A DNA stretch of 64,000 nt from Roseiarcus sp963780825 (GCA_963780825.1 CAWADL010000013.1:226882-290881), one strand, 5' to 3'. Shown: positions 54,518-64,000, numbered from the stretch's first letter. Translations and numbers: made by a program. Notes: a model not told the origin generated them from the sequence alone.

Positions 54518-55860
54518 TCAAGCTGGCTGCCACGGAAACGCGAGCCGAGCCGCGGTGCCGGGATTGCGGGGGAGATAATCCACTTCCGCGCCGATCGTGT
54601 GCGCCATCGCGGTGACGATCCGCGTGCCAAGCCCGGTGCCCTTGATGACGGCGCCGTCCCCGCGGCCGACGCCATCGTCCTCGACCGTGAGTTCGGCGCG
54701 GCTGCCGGGCAATTGTTTCAGGCTGACGCGAATTTCGCCGCTGCGATCCGGATAGGCATATTTGTAGGCGTTGGTGACCCATTCGGCCACGATCACGCCG
54801 AGGTTGACGCTGGCGTCGGTCTTCAGCCGCAGCGGCTCGAGGTTGTAGGTCAAGCGACGCGGCGCGTCCTTCATCGCGCATCGCGGTCTCGATATTGGCG
54901 AGCAGTCCCGACAGATATTCGCTCAGGTCGACGAAGTTCGTGTCGCCGGAGCTGTAGAGCCGCTGGTGCACCGCCGAGATCGCGTAGATGCGGTTTTGCA
55001 CCTCGCTCAGCAAATCCTTCGAAGCCTTGTCCTTCGCTGCATTGGCTTGCAGCCCGCACCATCGAGGCCACCATCGACAGGCTGTTGGCGACGCGGTGGT
55101 TCACTTCGGCCAGCAGAACCTCGGCCTTGTCGCGCGCGCGCGCCAGTTCGCCCGTGCGGTCCTTCACGCGCTGCTCGAGCGTCGCATTGAGAACCTGCAC
55201 CTGGTCGCGGGTCTGCGAGATCTCGCGCGAATAGCTCAGCAGCGTGACCGTCGCGCCGCCGACCACGAGGATGATGACAAGACCTCCGATCGTCGAGACC
55301 CAGCGCAGCCAATTCGCGTTCGTGCGCTGCTCGGCCACGTCCTGGGTCAGCCGTTCGTCCATGCCGCGAACGGTGCTCGACAGGAACAGATTGGCCTCGT
55401 CCATCAGCGCCTTGCCGCGATTGGTCCGGAAAATGGCCAAGGCGTCGGCGTCGTGGAAATCGTTCTTCAGCGCGATCGTGCGGTCCATCTCGTCGAACTT
55501 CTGGGTGATCACCTCGGACAAGCGCTGCATCAGCGGCCGCGCGGTCTTCGTCGTGGCCAGGAGCTCCTCCAGCCTGCGGAGCCGAGTTTGGGCCTCCGCT
55601 TTGGCGGTGTCGAACGGCGCGAGATAAATTTCGTTGCCGCCGATCAGGAAACCGCGCTGGCTGGATTCCGCGCTTTGCAACGCGCTTCGCAGTTCGACGG
55701 CTGCGGTGCGGGTGTCGCGCAAACGAAGAGCGTCGTTGAAATAGTCCTGCGCGCGTTCGCCGAGCCAGACGGTAGCGCCGATGATCGCAAGCAGCGACAG
55801 AAGTCCCACCGCGAGCGAGATAATGGTAAAATTAACGACAAATCGGCTGGAAATCGGCAT
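54518..55860 (-). CDS. CHASE3 / HisKA_2-type sensor histidine kinase (multiple frameshifts)
   Basis: N-terminal transmembrane helix (FVVNFTIISLAVGLLSLLAIIGATVWL), a CHASE3 periplasmic domain (LRDTRTAAVELRSALQSAESSQRGFLIGGNE...), and a second helix (TIGGLVIILVVGGATVTLL). A coiled coil and the phosphoacceptor box LLAEVNHRVANSLSMVASMV follow. The frame then shifts near 55045 (LSEVQNRIYAISAVHQRLYSS) and again near 54880, ending with the ATPase domain LGVIVAEWVTNAYKYAYP, VEDDGVG and GTGLGTRIV. About 450 residues. No response regulator is adjacent; the periplasmic binding protein lies 45 bases downstream. Confidence 0.82.
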
Positions 55861-56449
55861 GGCCCGCCACCAAACCAGATAACCGACTATTCGTCCACCA
55901 AACACCAGCTGCGGTCGTTTTGGCCGCTATGTTCGGTTACCGACATAGCAATGCGGCGCGTGGTCGGGGCCAGTCGGACCCGTTTACCAGCGACGAGCCG
56001 ATCGCTACACAAGCGCGCGCAGCCGGCGCCGAACTCCTTATGTTGCCGATTGTCGGGCGATGGTAGCGTCCGCTTTCGCGCAAGGTGCGGTCGATCGTCA
56101 ATCGAGGGCGCCGTCCGACGTCTGTTTCCCTCGAGGCACTTTACCCAAAATCAGGCAATCGAGATCAACCAGGTGGCCGGGAGCGCGAACGGCCGTATTC
56201 GTCGACACAGCGCTGTCGCCTCGTGAGGATCGCTGAGGAGCGGCATAGGGTGCGAAAATCAATGAGGCCGGGCGACCCCGGCCGATATGAGCGACCGTCA
56301 TGCGCAAGTTAGCCACCGCCGCCTTGTTCTTCGGCCTCTTCCAGTCGCACGCAAACGCCGAGCCGGGGACCGCTGCCGAGGTCGCCGCGCGCGTAATCGG
56401 GCAGACCACGCAGGAAACAGGAATAGAGGTGAACGGGCGCTCGGCGGCC
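55861..56449. other. Intergenic and junction zone, no convincing gene
   Basis: No supported coding sequence lies between the kinase start and the acyltransferase fragment. A plus-strand open frame at 56300 (MRKLATAALFFGLFQSHANAEP...) looks like a signal peptide, but its continuation is antisense to the acyltransferase and has no family. The acyltransferase loses recognisable sequence within this zone, which may hold an assembly junction. Confidence 0.4.
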
Positions 56450-56911
56450 AAATCCGGTGCAGCCCGCGCTCCTCCCCCGCCAGTCGGTCAGCGCGCGGCT
56501 CGGCTCGGGATAGGTGAGCACGACGGCGGGGAAGCCATGCTGCGCCAGGAGCAGTCCGCCGAGCTCGAAGAGGCCGAAGTGCGCGGTGACGATGCAGCGC
56601 GCCCTTGCCCACTTCATGCGCCGGCCTGCAGATGCTCCGCGCCGTCGATCTGCGCGATGATCTGCGATCGCCTCCTCCGGCGGCCGCGTGCCGATATGGA
56701 AATAATCGGCGAGGGTCTTGCCGAATTCGCGCGTAGACGCGTCGCGCCGATTTTTCGCCGAGCGAGGCATCGAGCAGCTGGAGATTCTGCGCGACGATCG
56801 CGACGCGCGCGCGGATGGGTCAGCGCATAGAGCCAGCCGGCGAATCCGGCGAGGGCGCGCAGCAAGCGCGAGCGGAAAACACCGGGCCAGCCACGCGCCG
56901 GCATCGAACAT
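56450..56911 (-). CDS. LpxL/HtrB-like lysophospholipid acyltransferase, truncated and frameshifted
   Basis: MFDAGAWLAR followed in changing frames by LLRALAGFAGWLYALTHPRAR, EFGKTLADYFHIGTRPPEEAIA, then VTAHFGLFELGGLLLAQHGFPAVVLTYPEPSRALTDWRG. HFGLFE supplies the family's H(x4)E catalytic pair. Such acyltransferases occur in aryl-polyene and related type II fatty-acid-like clusters, where they attach the finished chain to a lipid. About 300 residues are expected; only about 175 are recognisable before sequence identity is lost near 56450. It may be fused in frame to the upstream ACP, but frameshifts make this unclear. Confidence 0.6.
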
Positions 56912-57247
56912 CGTGGCGCGGTAAAGGCCCGCCGAATGCGCGGGCGGGCGGGACTCGGCCACGGCGAGACCGCTCACGCGGCCGTCGGCTTTGTCTGGCT
57001 GCGCGAGCCATTGGTGCAGCGTTTCCACGCTGTGAAAGGCCTCGCGCGCGACGGACGGTTCCTTGATGGCGATGCCGTAGGATTTTCTCGATGCCGACGG
57101 TGAGTTGCAGCGCGTCGATCGAGTCGAGGCCGAGGCTGTCCGGGCCGAAGAGGAGCGTGTCCGGGCTGGATTTCCTCCGGCGGCGACGCGGAGCATGCAG
57201 TTGTCGACCAGCAGTTTTCGGACATCGTCGAGGGTGATCTCGGTCAT
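56912..57247 (-). CDS. Acyl carrier protein (frameshifted)
   Basis: MTEITLDDVRKLLVDNCMLRVA, then in another frame PDTLLFGPDSLGLDSIDALQLTVGIEK, then SYGIAIKEPSVAREAFHSVETLHQWLAQ. The DSIDALQL serine is the 4'-phosphopantetheine site. The ACP domain needs about 85 residues; the remaining about 25 (to HSAGLYRAT) read on, in frame, into the acyltransferase ATG. It carries the growing chain for the two ketosynthases encoded just upstream. Confidence 0.75.
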
Positions 57248-57287
57248 CAAGTAAAGAAAGCCGTGTCAGGCGCGGGTTGTCGAGGGA

Positions 57288-58322
57288 CTATTTGCGATTT
57301 TCCAATTCGAGCAAACCGAACTGGTGATTGAGTCCCCAGACCGGCAGGAGCAATCGCGGCAGATCCGGCGCCGAGATAGCGCGACGCGCGCGAATCGTAT
57401 TCCACGCGGCGGAGGCGGTGAAGGCTTCGCCGAGATAGGGCAGCTTCGTGCGCGGGACGTGCGGGCGGCTTGCGGCGGACTTCGTCTTCCAGCGAGGCCG
57501 AGCCAGTTGTGCCGCGCGGTGCGGATAGATCGGCAGCTGTGCGCATCGCATCGCGGCAGCAGATCTTCGCGCGGCCGCTGCGCGCTTCCTTTCGCGTGCG
57601 ATAGATCAAGCCGTCGTGCGCGGTTGCGATGACGGCGGATCGCCCGGCGACGCGCGCGCGCGCACGAGGATGCCCGCCGCGCCTTCGGAGGTGAGGAAGC
57701 CGGCTCGATCCTTGCGCCGCAGCCAGCGCGCGCTGCGATAGGCGTCGAGCACGAGCGGATCGAATTCCTCCGCGCCGAGCACGAGGACCTGCCTGACGCG
57801 CCCCTGCTTCAGCCAGATCGACGCGGTCTTGAGCGCGGAGACCCACGCCGATTCGTCGCCGACCAGCGCGTAGGCCGCGCCGTTGAGGCCGAGCACGGAC
57901 GCGACGTGGCTGACGGGCGAATTGAAGACCGTCTCGGGAAAGAGCGCCGGGCTGGCCGTGCTTCTGGCCCTGCTTGACGATGCCCTCGAAAAAGCGGCGG
58001 CTGTAGGCGAGGCAGCCGGCGGAGAAGGCGACGATGAGGCCGGTCTGCGCGCGGTCCCCGGCGCCGACGCCGGCCAGCGCCTGCTCCGCCGCCTCGACCA
58101 GGAAAAACGTGATCGGGCTGGCGCGGCGCAGGCGCGGCTCGCGCTGCCAGCGGGCGAAGGCGGGATCTTTCAGGTCGACGCGCAGGACGGGCCACGGCTT
58201 CGCCGGGCCGGCCGAGCGGCGCGACTGTGGCGGCGACGGGCTTGCCGTGGCAGAAGCGCATCGACGCCGATGCCCGCGGGCGTGACCGCGCCCTGGCCGA
58301 TGATGGCGAGATCGAGTTTCAT
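57288..58322 (-). CDS. Ketosynthase-like chain-length-factor protein lacking the active cysteine (frameshifted)
   Basis: MKLDLAIIGQGAVTPAGIGVDAL, then GKPVAATVAPLGRPGEAV, RWQREPRLRRASPITFFLVEAAEQAL, GLIVAFSAGCLAYSRRFFEGIV, SPVSHVASVLGLNGAAYALVGDESAWVSALKTA, VLVLGAEEFDPLVLDAYRSARWL and FLTSEGAAGILVRA. The end, in another frame, is DLPRLLLPVWGLNHQFGLLELENRK. The region where active ketosynthases have an A-C-A/S-S-G cysteine reads VGDESAW here, so this is a KS-beta or chain-length-factor type. ATGA overlap with the active ketosynthase. Several indels break the frame. Confidence 0.65.
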
Positions 58323-59562
58323 GACGAGGCTCCGCGAAAAAACGAGCGCGGCATTCGAGCCGCCGAAGCCGAGATTGACGCTCATGACGTGCTGCAGATC
58401 GCGGCGCGTTTCGCTCGGGCCGACCGAGCGCCGGGGCGATTTCCGGGATCGGCGTTCTGCAGGTTGAGCTGCGGCGGAAGTTCGCCGGTGCGCAGCGCCT
58501 CGATGGCGAAGAGCGCCTCGATCGCGCCGGCCGCGCCGAGCGTGTGGCCGATGGCGGCCTTGGTGGAACTGATGCGCGTCGCGCCGAGCGCGTCGCCGAG
58601 AAACGTCGGCGTAGGCCTTGCGCCTCGGCGCCGTCGTTGACCGGCGTCGCGGTGCCGTGCGCGTTGATGTAGCCGATCTGCGCCGGGCGCGATGCCGGCC
58701 TGCGTCGCGCGGCGGCGCGCATGACCTCGACCAGCGCGCCGCCGTCGGGCTTGCGGCTGGGTGAGGTGAAAGAAGTCGGTGGTGTGGCCGTAGCCGGTGA
58801 GGTGGCAGAGCGGGTCGCGCCGCGCGCCGGCGTGCTCGGCGATTCGAGCACGAGAAACGCCGCGGCCTCGCCGATCAGCAGGCCGGAGCGGTTGAGATCG
58901 AAGGGGCGGCAGCGCTCGGTGCGTCGTGGCCTGGAGGCAATCGAAGCCGACGAAGACCAGTTCGGTCAGCGCCTCGAAGCCGCCGGCGAGCACGCATTCG
59001 GCCGCGCCGGTGGCGATCAGGTCGGCGGCGTGGCCGATGGCGTTCGCGCCGCTGGCGCAGGCGTTGGCGATGATGACCGAGTGGCCGCGAGAAGCCGAGC
59101 GTCTGCTGGAGGTCGAGCACCTGCTGCTGCGGCAGGTAGCGCGCGACCTGGCTGAAGAGATGCGCGCGATTCTTGCGCGAGGACGCGTCGCGGCAGAAAT
59201 CCTCGCCGAAGGCCATGCCGCCCGCCGTGGTGGAGACGGAGATCGGCAGTTCGCGCAGCGTGCTGCGGCCGTCGTCATCGAGCAGGCCGGCGTGCGGCGA
59301 GCGCCTCGCGCGCGGCGGGAAGGGCGAGGCGCGAGGCGCGGGAAAGGCGGCGCAGCGATCTTCGCGGGAAGATCGGGCAGCGGCGGGCAGCGCGGCAGCT
59401 GGCGGCGTGATGGCAGCGGCAGCCGGAGGTGTCGAAAAGCTCGAGCGGCGCCTGCGCGTCGCGGCCGGCGATCAGCGCGTCCCACGAGGCGGGAAAGTCT
59501 GCGCCGAGCGGCGTGACCGCGCCGATGCCGGTGACGACGATGTTGCATGGTTCATGCGCCAT
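58319..59562 (-). CDS. FabF-like beta-ketoacyl-ACP synthase (frameshifted)
   Basis: MAHEPCNIVVTGIGAVTPLGADFPASWDALIAGRDA, then FSQVARYLPQQQV, the active site VIIANACASGANAIGHAADLI (cysteine in NACASG), VLAGGFEALTELVFVGFDCLQATT, YINAHGTATPVNDGAEAQ and STKAAIGHTLGAAGAIEALFAIEALRTGELPPQLNL, ending GFGGSNAALVF. The Cys-His-His set is complete across frames. It performs decarboxylative condensation with the ACP. Its stop overlaps the start of the KS-beta gene, and its start overlaps the stop of the papain-like gene. More than five indels. Confidence 0.75.
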
Positions 59563-60375
59563 TATTGCAGGACGCCGCGATAAATGGCGCGCGCGTCGAC
59601 GTCGCCGCCCTTGAAATAAAACGTGGGCTGGTAGGAGAAGGTCCGCGTCGCGACGTCGTAGTCGAGCTGCTTCGGGCCGTCGGCGTAGTTCGGATCGTAG
59701 ACCTGATAGTGATAATGGCCGCCGTCGTGCGTGCCGGAAATGATGACGACGACGTGGTTGATCTTCAGGCTCGGGAAATTGTAGAGCCAGACGATGGTCG
59801 GGATAATTCATCTGCGAGATCGTGAAAGATTTCGTCGTTCAGGCGCGCCTCGGTCTCGCGGTAGACGCGGCACGGCGATCGGCGCGTTGCCCGGCGCGGA
59901 AATAGACCGGCCAGCCGAGGCCGATGTTGGCCTGGAAGATGCCGGGATCGGCCGCGCTGATGTCGCGCAGATTGGCGTAGCCGGGAAAGACGATGCGCTC
60001 GCTCGCGCGGCAAGCGGCGGCAGCCAGACGGAGCGCTCGGTGACTTCGCGGATGCGGTCGGCGAGCTGCGTCGCGCGGCGAGCGGCGCGGCGCGGGATCG
60101 AAGCGGGCGAATTTCCAGAACTGCACGGCGGCGCGGGTGACGACGAAGCAGCGGCGGGTGTAGTCGCGCTTCTGCGGCGGCGTGCGGCGACTCGGTCTGC
60201 ACCGAGCCGTTGACGTAATTCCAGACCGTCTCGTTGGCGAAGGAGAAGGTGTCGGTGTCGTAGCGGAAGGGACGCGGCGCGGGCGCGGTCGGCGGCTTCG
60301 TAGGCGCGGAGCGAGCCGGCGAAAGAAGCAGCAGATCAGGAGCGCGGCGAGGACGACTTTAATTCGAGCAGGCAT
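59562..60375 (-). CDS. Secreted papain-like/BtrH-fold protein of unknown function (frameshifted)
   Basis: Starts MPARIKVVLAALLICCFF (signal peptide or anchor). Fragments in order: TFSFANETVWNYVNGSVQTES, RDYTRRCFVVTRAAVQFWKFARFDP, RIVFPGYANLRDISAADPGIFQANIGLGWPVYFRAG, then TIVWLYNFPSLKINHVVVIISG and YHYQVYDPNYADGPKQLDYD. The INHVVVI...VYDPN pattern resembles the His/Asp part of papain-like folds such as BtrH, which are cysteine proteases or acyltransferases. The nucleophile cannot be assigned with confidence. Overlaps both neighbours by stop/start, so it is part of the lipid operon. Confidence 0.5.
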
Positions 60376-61064
60376 AGCGTGTCGGGACAGGAGCGGGTGC
60401 GGGGATGGAACAGGAATTCGTGAAAGCCGTCGGGCAGCGCGGCGATGGTGGCGCGGACTTCGTCGGCGTTCATTCGAAAATGCGGTCGAGCGCCCCAGAG
60501 CGTATCGGTCGAGCGCCAGCGTGACAACCTTCGTCGCCGCGTCGAGATAGATCGCGTCGAGCGCCGACCAGAGCAGCGAGGCGGACGCGCGGCCGGAAGG
60601 CGCGCGGCTGGCCGAGGCGGATCCAGCCGGGGAACCGCGGCCCGACCGTCTCGAGCAGCGCGCGGTAGACGAACGGATGCGCGTGGAGGTGATGATGCGA
60701 ATTGATGAAGCGGCACTCGAGGCCGGTGCGCTGAAAGAGCTCCCATTGCTGCGCGACTTCGCGCCGCATCAAGCTCGCGCGCGCGGGCGGAAAGGCCGAT
60801 GGCGAATCCCGCGCGGCGCGGGCGACGCGCCCCACGGCCAGCGCTCCGTCGTGGCGGGCATGCGAATCGTTGAGGTGCAGATGCCAGCCGATTTGCAGCG
60901 TGGGATTGCGCGCGCGCCAGCTCGACGGCGTCGTCCGTGCCGGGCTGGGCCATCATCAGCGCGGCGCCGGTTAATTGGCCTGAAAGATGGGCGTGCAGAA
61001 TGGCGTCGTTGATTTCGCGGCTCATCCCGAAGTCGTCGGCGACAAAAATAACCTCCTTGGCCAT
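60359..61064 (-). CDS. YdjC/HpnK-like carbohydrate deacetylase (frameshifted)
   Basis: MAKEVIFVADDFGMSREINDAILHAHLSGQLTGAALMM contains the metal aspartates of the family (ADDFG). Further on are LQIGWHLHLNDSHA (GxHxxL) and EFINSHHHLHAHPFVYRALLETVGPRFPGWIRL (SHxHxH), and DGFHEFLFHP at the end. The closest characterised pattern is HpnK, the deacetylase acting on a glucosaminyl lipid after HpnI. Divergent from the HpnA-like gene with only 33 bases between the starts. Several indels. Confidence 0.72.
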
Positions 61065-61097
61065 GGTGATGTAGATTCTATAGAGTGCCGCATTTCC

Positions 61098-62165
61098 ATG
61101 TCCTCGCAAATCCTCATTACCGGCGCCACGGGATTCATCGGGCGGCAGCTGACGCGCGATCTGGTGGCGCGCGGCGATCGCGTGCGCGTCCTGGCGCGCA
61201 ACCGCGCGCAAGGCGCGGGCGCTTTTCGGCGACGACGTGGAGATCGTCGCGGGCGACGTCGGCGACGCCGCCTCGCTGGACGCGGCCTGCCGGGGCATCG
61301 AGACGGTCTATCACATCGCGGGCATTTACCGCTTCGGCCTGCGCCATCGGCGCGAGCTTTGGCGAGACGAATGTCGAGGGCACGGAAAATCTGCTCGCAG
61401 CGCGGCGGACGGCGGGCGTCGAGCAGGGTGGTGCATCTCAGTTCCGGCGGCGTGCTGCGAAAGCGCGGCGCGACTGACGAGCGACGCGCTGATCGACGAG
61501 AACGATTTTCCCGCACGAGCCGCCGCGCTTCTGCGCCTACAAGGCCTCGAAGTGGCACGCGGAGCAGCGGGCGCTGGCCTGGGCGCGGCGCGGCCTGCCG
61601 GTCGTCATCGCCAGCACGACGTGCCCGATCGGCCGCGGCGACGAAACGCCCACGCCGACCGGCCGGATCATCCGCGATTTTCTCCAGCGCCGCTTTCCCT
61701 TCTATTGCCGGACCGGGCTCAATTTCATCGGCGTCGGCGACCTGAGCCAGGGCCTGCAACGCGTGGCCGCGGCTCGGGCCGAGCCGGGCGAGCGCTATCT
61801 GCTCAGCGACGAAAATCTCTGGCTGAAGGAATTTCTCGATCTGCTCGCGCTGGAGACCGGCCTGCCCGCGCCGCGCATGTGCCTGCCGGACGCGCTGATT
61901 CGCGCTGATCGGCTGCGGCGGCGAGCTGGTCGATCTGCTCAATCCCGCGCAGCACCAGCGCGCGCGTCTGCCTGGAGACGGCGCTGCAGGCCGAGCACGT
62001 CGCAGTTTTTCAGCAACGCGAAGGCGCGCGACGGAGCTCGGCTGGAAGCCGGCTCGGTTCGATCCAGCGAAAACATCGCGCGAGGCGGTGGCCTGGTTCC
62101 GCAGCGAGACGGAGATCGAGCTGCGCGCCGCCGCACCGGCGTCGGTGGGATCGCATGTTCGGTGA
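61098..62165 (+). CDS. HpnA-like NAD-dependent epimerase/dehydratase (frameshifted)
   Basis: MSSQILITGATGFIGRQLTRDLVARGDRVRVLAR is an extended-SDR nucleotide site (GATGFIG). Then DVEIVAGDVGDAASLDAACRGIETVYHIAGIYRFGL, ETNVEGTENLLAA, VVHLSSGG, LVVIASTTCPIG-like text (PVVIASTT region), RRFPFYCRTGLNFIGVGDL, and the C-terminal AVAWFRSETEIELRAAAPASVGSHVR. It resembles hopanoid-associated sugar epimerase HpnA. The stop overlaps the glycosyltransferase start by 11 bases. At least six indels; about 350 residues. Confidence 0.7.
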
Positions 62166-63310
62166 GATCGTGCTCGCGGCCTGGTCCGGCGCGGGGCTGG
62201 CCTGGTGGATGGTCGCGTGGCGCTTGGTCGCGAGCGGACAGCGAAGCGGCGGCCAGCGGCCCGCCGATCCGCCGCGCCGACGATCGCTCTCCATCTTCAA
62301 GCCGCTGCCGCCGCTGGGCGCGCGGGGCCTGCGAGTCGTCGCGGCCGGGCTGGAATCGTTCGTCGCGCAGCTCGACGCCGAGAGCGAGATGCTGCTCGGC
62401 ATTCACGAGGCCGACCGCGAACGCGTCGCGCCGTTCGCTGAAGCGCTTGCAGCGCGAAATATCCCGCAGGCGCGATCAAGGCGATCTTCCGCACCGGAGC
62501 CCGATGACGTGGCCAATCCCAAGATCGCGTGGCAGAAGATCCTCGCGCCGCACGCCGACGGGCGAACTCTGGCTGTGGAGCGATGCCGATATCGTCGCGC
62601 CGCCGGGCTTTCTTGCACGCGGCCCGCGCGGAATTTGCGCAAGCGCGGCGCGGCGATGCTGACATTTCCCTACGTCGTCCGCGAAATTCCGTCGCCGCCC
62701 GCGCTTGCTCGAGGCGCTTTTCGTCAACGTCGAGTTCTATCCCGGCGTGCTGCTGCTGCGGCGGCTCGGCCCGGTCGATTTCGGCCTGGGCGCGGCCATG
62801 CTTTTTCGGCGCGACGATTTCTGCGGCAGGTCGACTGGGACGAACTCGGCGCCTCGCCTGGCGGATGATTTTCTCCTCGGGCAAAAGCTGCAGCCGGTGC
62901 GGATCGGCACAGACGACGCTCGAGACCGTCGCCGGCGTCGCCGACGTGGACGAGGCGCTTCGCGCACGATCTGCGCTGGGCCAAGACGATCCGCTGGAAC
63001 CGGCCCGGCGGCTCCTTCGCGCGGCTCCTCGTCCTGCCGGTGCTGGGCTGGCTCGTCGCTGTCGGCGCTGCATCCGTCGCACTTTTCGCGTGGCTCGGGC
63101 TTGCTGGGCATGATTCAAGCTGACGTGCTTTTCGCGGCGGCGATCTGCCGCGCGGCCGGATGCCGCTGAGGTGGAGGATACTGCTCGGCGCTGGAAGTAT
63201 GGAGCCTCTGGCGGGTCGTGCTGTGGTTTATATGCTGGCTGCCCGGGCCGGTGCAGTGGAGCGGGCGGAGCTGGCGGCGGCCGCAGATGGAGTTGCTGAA
63301 ATCGACCTGA
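62155..63310 (+). CDS. HpnI-like glycosyltransferase (ceramide glucosyltransferase family, frameshifted)
   Basis: MFGEIVLAAWSGAGLAWWMVAWRLVASGQ (membrane anchor), LSIFKPLPPLGARGLRVVAAGLESFVAQL, ELWLWSDADIVAPPGFL (DxD-type D2), LVNVEFYPGVLLLRRLGPVDFGLGAAMLFRRDDF, LADDFLLGQKL (D3) and RWAKTIRWNRPGG (QxxRW-like). GT21/HpnI proteins transfer N-acetylglucosamine to a hopanoid polyol or sugars to ceramide. Hydrophobic C-terminal segments follow. At least six indels. The end at TGA 63308 is tentative. Confidence 0.68.
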
Positions 63311-63426
63311 ACAAGCTCAGTGACGGAAGCCGTTGACAATCTGTGCAGAAAACTCGATGTTTTTAGAAATGAAGGGGCTTAGGGTGAATCACTATATTCG
63401 TGCATCGTTGGCAGAAGGAGGCGCGC

Positions 63427-64000
63427 GTGACGTCGCTGCCGCCGTCCGTCCTCCGCATTTCCCTCCATCGCCGACGGATGCGACTCGCTCGAGCAAAGCG
63501 CCGGCGCGCTGCGCGACGAGGTCTTTGGCCGCGAGGTTTTCGTTCGCGGCGTCATCGAGGTCTCCAATTATTGCCGGCAGAACTGCAACTACTGCGGCAT
63601 GCGCCGCGACAATCGCGAGCTTGAAGCGCTTCCGCGTCGAGCTGGAATCGCTGCGCGAACTGGTCCGCCACGGCCTGCCCGAGTCATCACCGATCTCAAT
63701 ATCCAGACCGGCGAGGACACGTCGGCGATCGCGAGATCGTCCTGCCGCTGATCGAGACGATCCGCAAGGAGAAGCCGCATCTCGGCATCAGCGTCTGCCT
63801 CGGCACGCTCGACCACAAACTTTACGACGAGCTGAAGCAGGCCGGCGCCTCCTACTACATCATCAAGATCGAGACGGGCAATCGCGACCATTACCGCGAG
63901 ATCCAGGCGCCGGGCACTTTCGAGCAGCGGCTGGCGGCGATCCGTTATCTCGGCGGCGAGCGGCTGGTCCGTTTCGTCCGGGTTCATCCTCGGCCTGCCG
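63427..64000 (+). CDS. HydE/BioB-like radical SAM protein (partial, frameshifted)
   Basis: A strong AAGGAGG at 63415-63421 points to the GTG start at 63427. After an early indel the text is SIADGCDSLEQSAGALRDEVFGREVFVRGVIEVSNYCRQNCNYCGMRRDNRE, with the CxxxCxxC cluster motif. ITDLNIQTGED, REIVLPLIETIRKEKPHLGISVCLGTLDHKLYDELKQAGASYYIIKIETGNRDHYREIQAPGTFEQRL and RYLGGERLVRFVRVHP follow. This is the HydE/BioB/PylB-like branch, which catalyses radical rearrangements or insertions. Runs off the window. A role in modifying the lipid made by the neighbouring genes is inference. Confidence 0.75.

Noticed and set aside
56300..56830. Plus-strand open frame with a signal-peptide-like start (MRKLATAALFFGLFQSHANAEP)
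   Set aside because: It continues antisense through the acyltransferase as low-complexity alanine/arginine sequence. The start may be real but cannot be supported.

Overview
The window reads as a high-GC alphaproteobacterial chromosome segment, most likely Hyphomicrobiales (Beijerinckiaceae/Methylocystaceae-like). This rests on a hemP-hmuTUV locus with Irr-type operators, a selenocysteine formate dehydrogenase of the fdoGHI type, tandem DUF29 genes, and a very high density of Rhizobiales-style palindromic repeats. The taxon is inferred from gene families only.

Layout. 0.1-9.4 kb: ThiF/MoeB-like E1 enzyme, two L,D-transpeptidases, small conserved proteins, HAD phosphatase, purL-bolA, and a hicAB toxin-antitoxin pair. 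9.6-11.1 kb: ilvC, tRNA-Lys(CTT), PilZ protein. 11.3-17.5 kb: fdhE, fdoI, fdoH and fdoG (in-frame UGA for selenocysteine plus a SECIS-like hairpin), then a GFA-domain gene. 17.5-24.9 kb: heme uptake (hmuVUT-hemP, divergent TonB receptor, ABM-type heme monooxygenase, hutX) embedded in nested repeats. 24.9-26.9 kb: a two-gene TIR-like/TPR plus SLOG operon, a candidate conflict or signalling system. 27.1-31.8 kb: selD, tRNA-Sec, selB and selA, which supply selenocysteine to FdoG. 31.9-39.6 kb: ATP-dependent ligase, beta-CASP exonuclease, DEXH helicase and PdeM-type phosphoesterase, the ligase-associated DNA repair set, split into two divergent pairs. 40.3-41.5 kb: rplA-rplK. 41.7-56 kb: DUF29 pair, AI-2E exporter, orphan receiver, YjbQ, hydrolase, glycosyltransferase, tacAT-type toxin-antitoxin, ETF-QO, GFA, ArsR/SRPBCC operon, periplasmic binding protein and a CHASE3 sensor kinase. 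56.4-64 kb: a lipid or polyketide-like island (acyltransferase, ACP, two ketosynthases, a papain-like protein, YdjC deacetylase, HpnA-like epimerase, HpnI-like glycosyltransferase, HydE/BioB-like radical SAM).

Sequence quality. Many genes carry single-base frameshifts: roughly one per 3-4 kb up to 54 kb and one per 100-300 bp after 56 kb. The acyltransferase at 56.45 kb also loses its C-terminus where quality changes, so low coverage at a contig end, or a chimeric join, should be suspected there. Two further genes (hmuU and the TIR-like gene) carry an in-frame TGA.

Repeats. At least five palindromic families are present. The most informative is a palindrome with TGTAGCCGCGGTCGTTGACC arms. 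Two of its four copies were each interrupted by a different MITE at the same core (TCGTTGA or its complement), with target duplication. Another family is inserted inside protein-coding sequence in both purL and the DEXH helicase.
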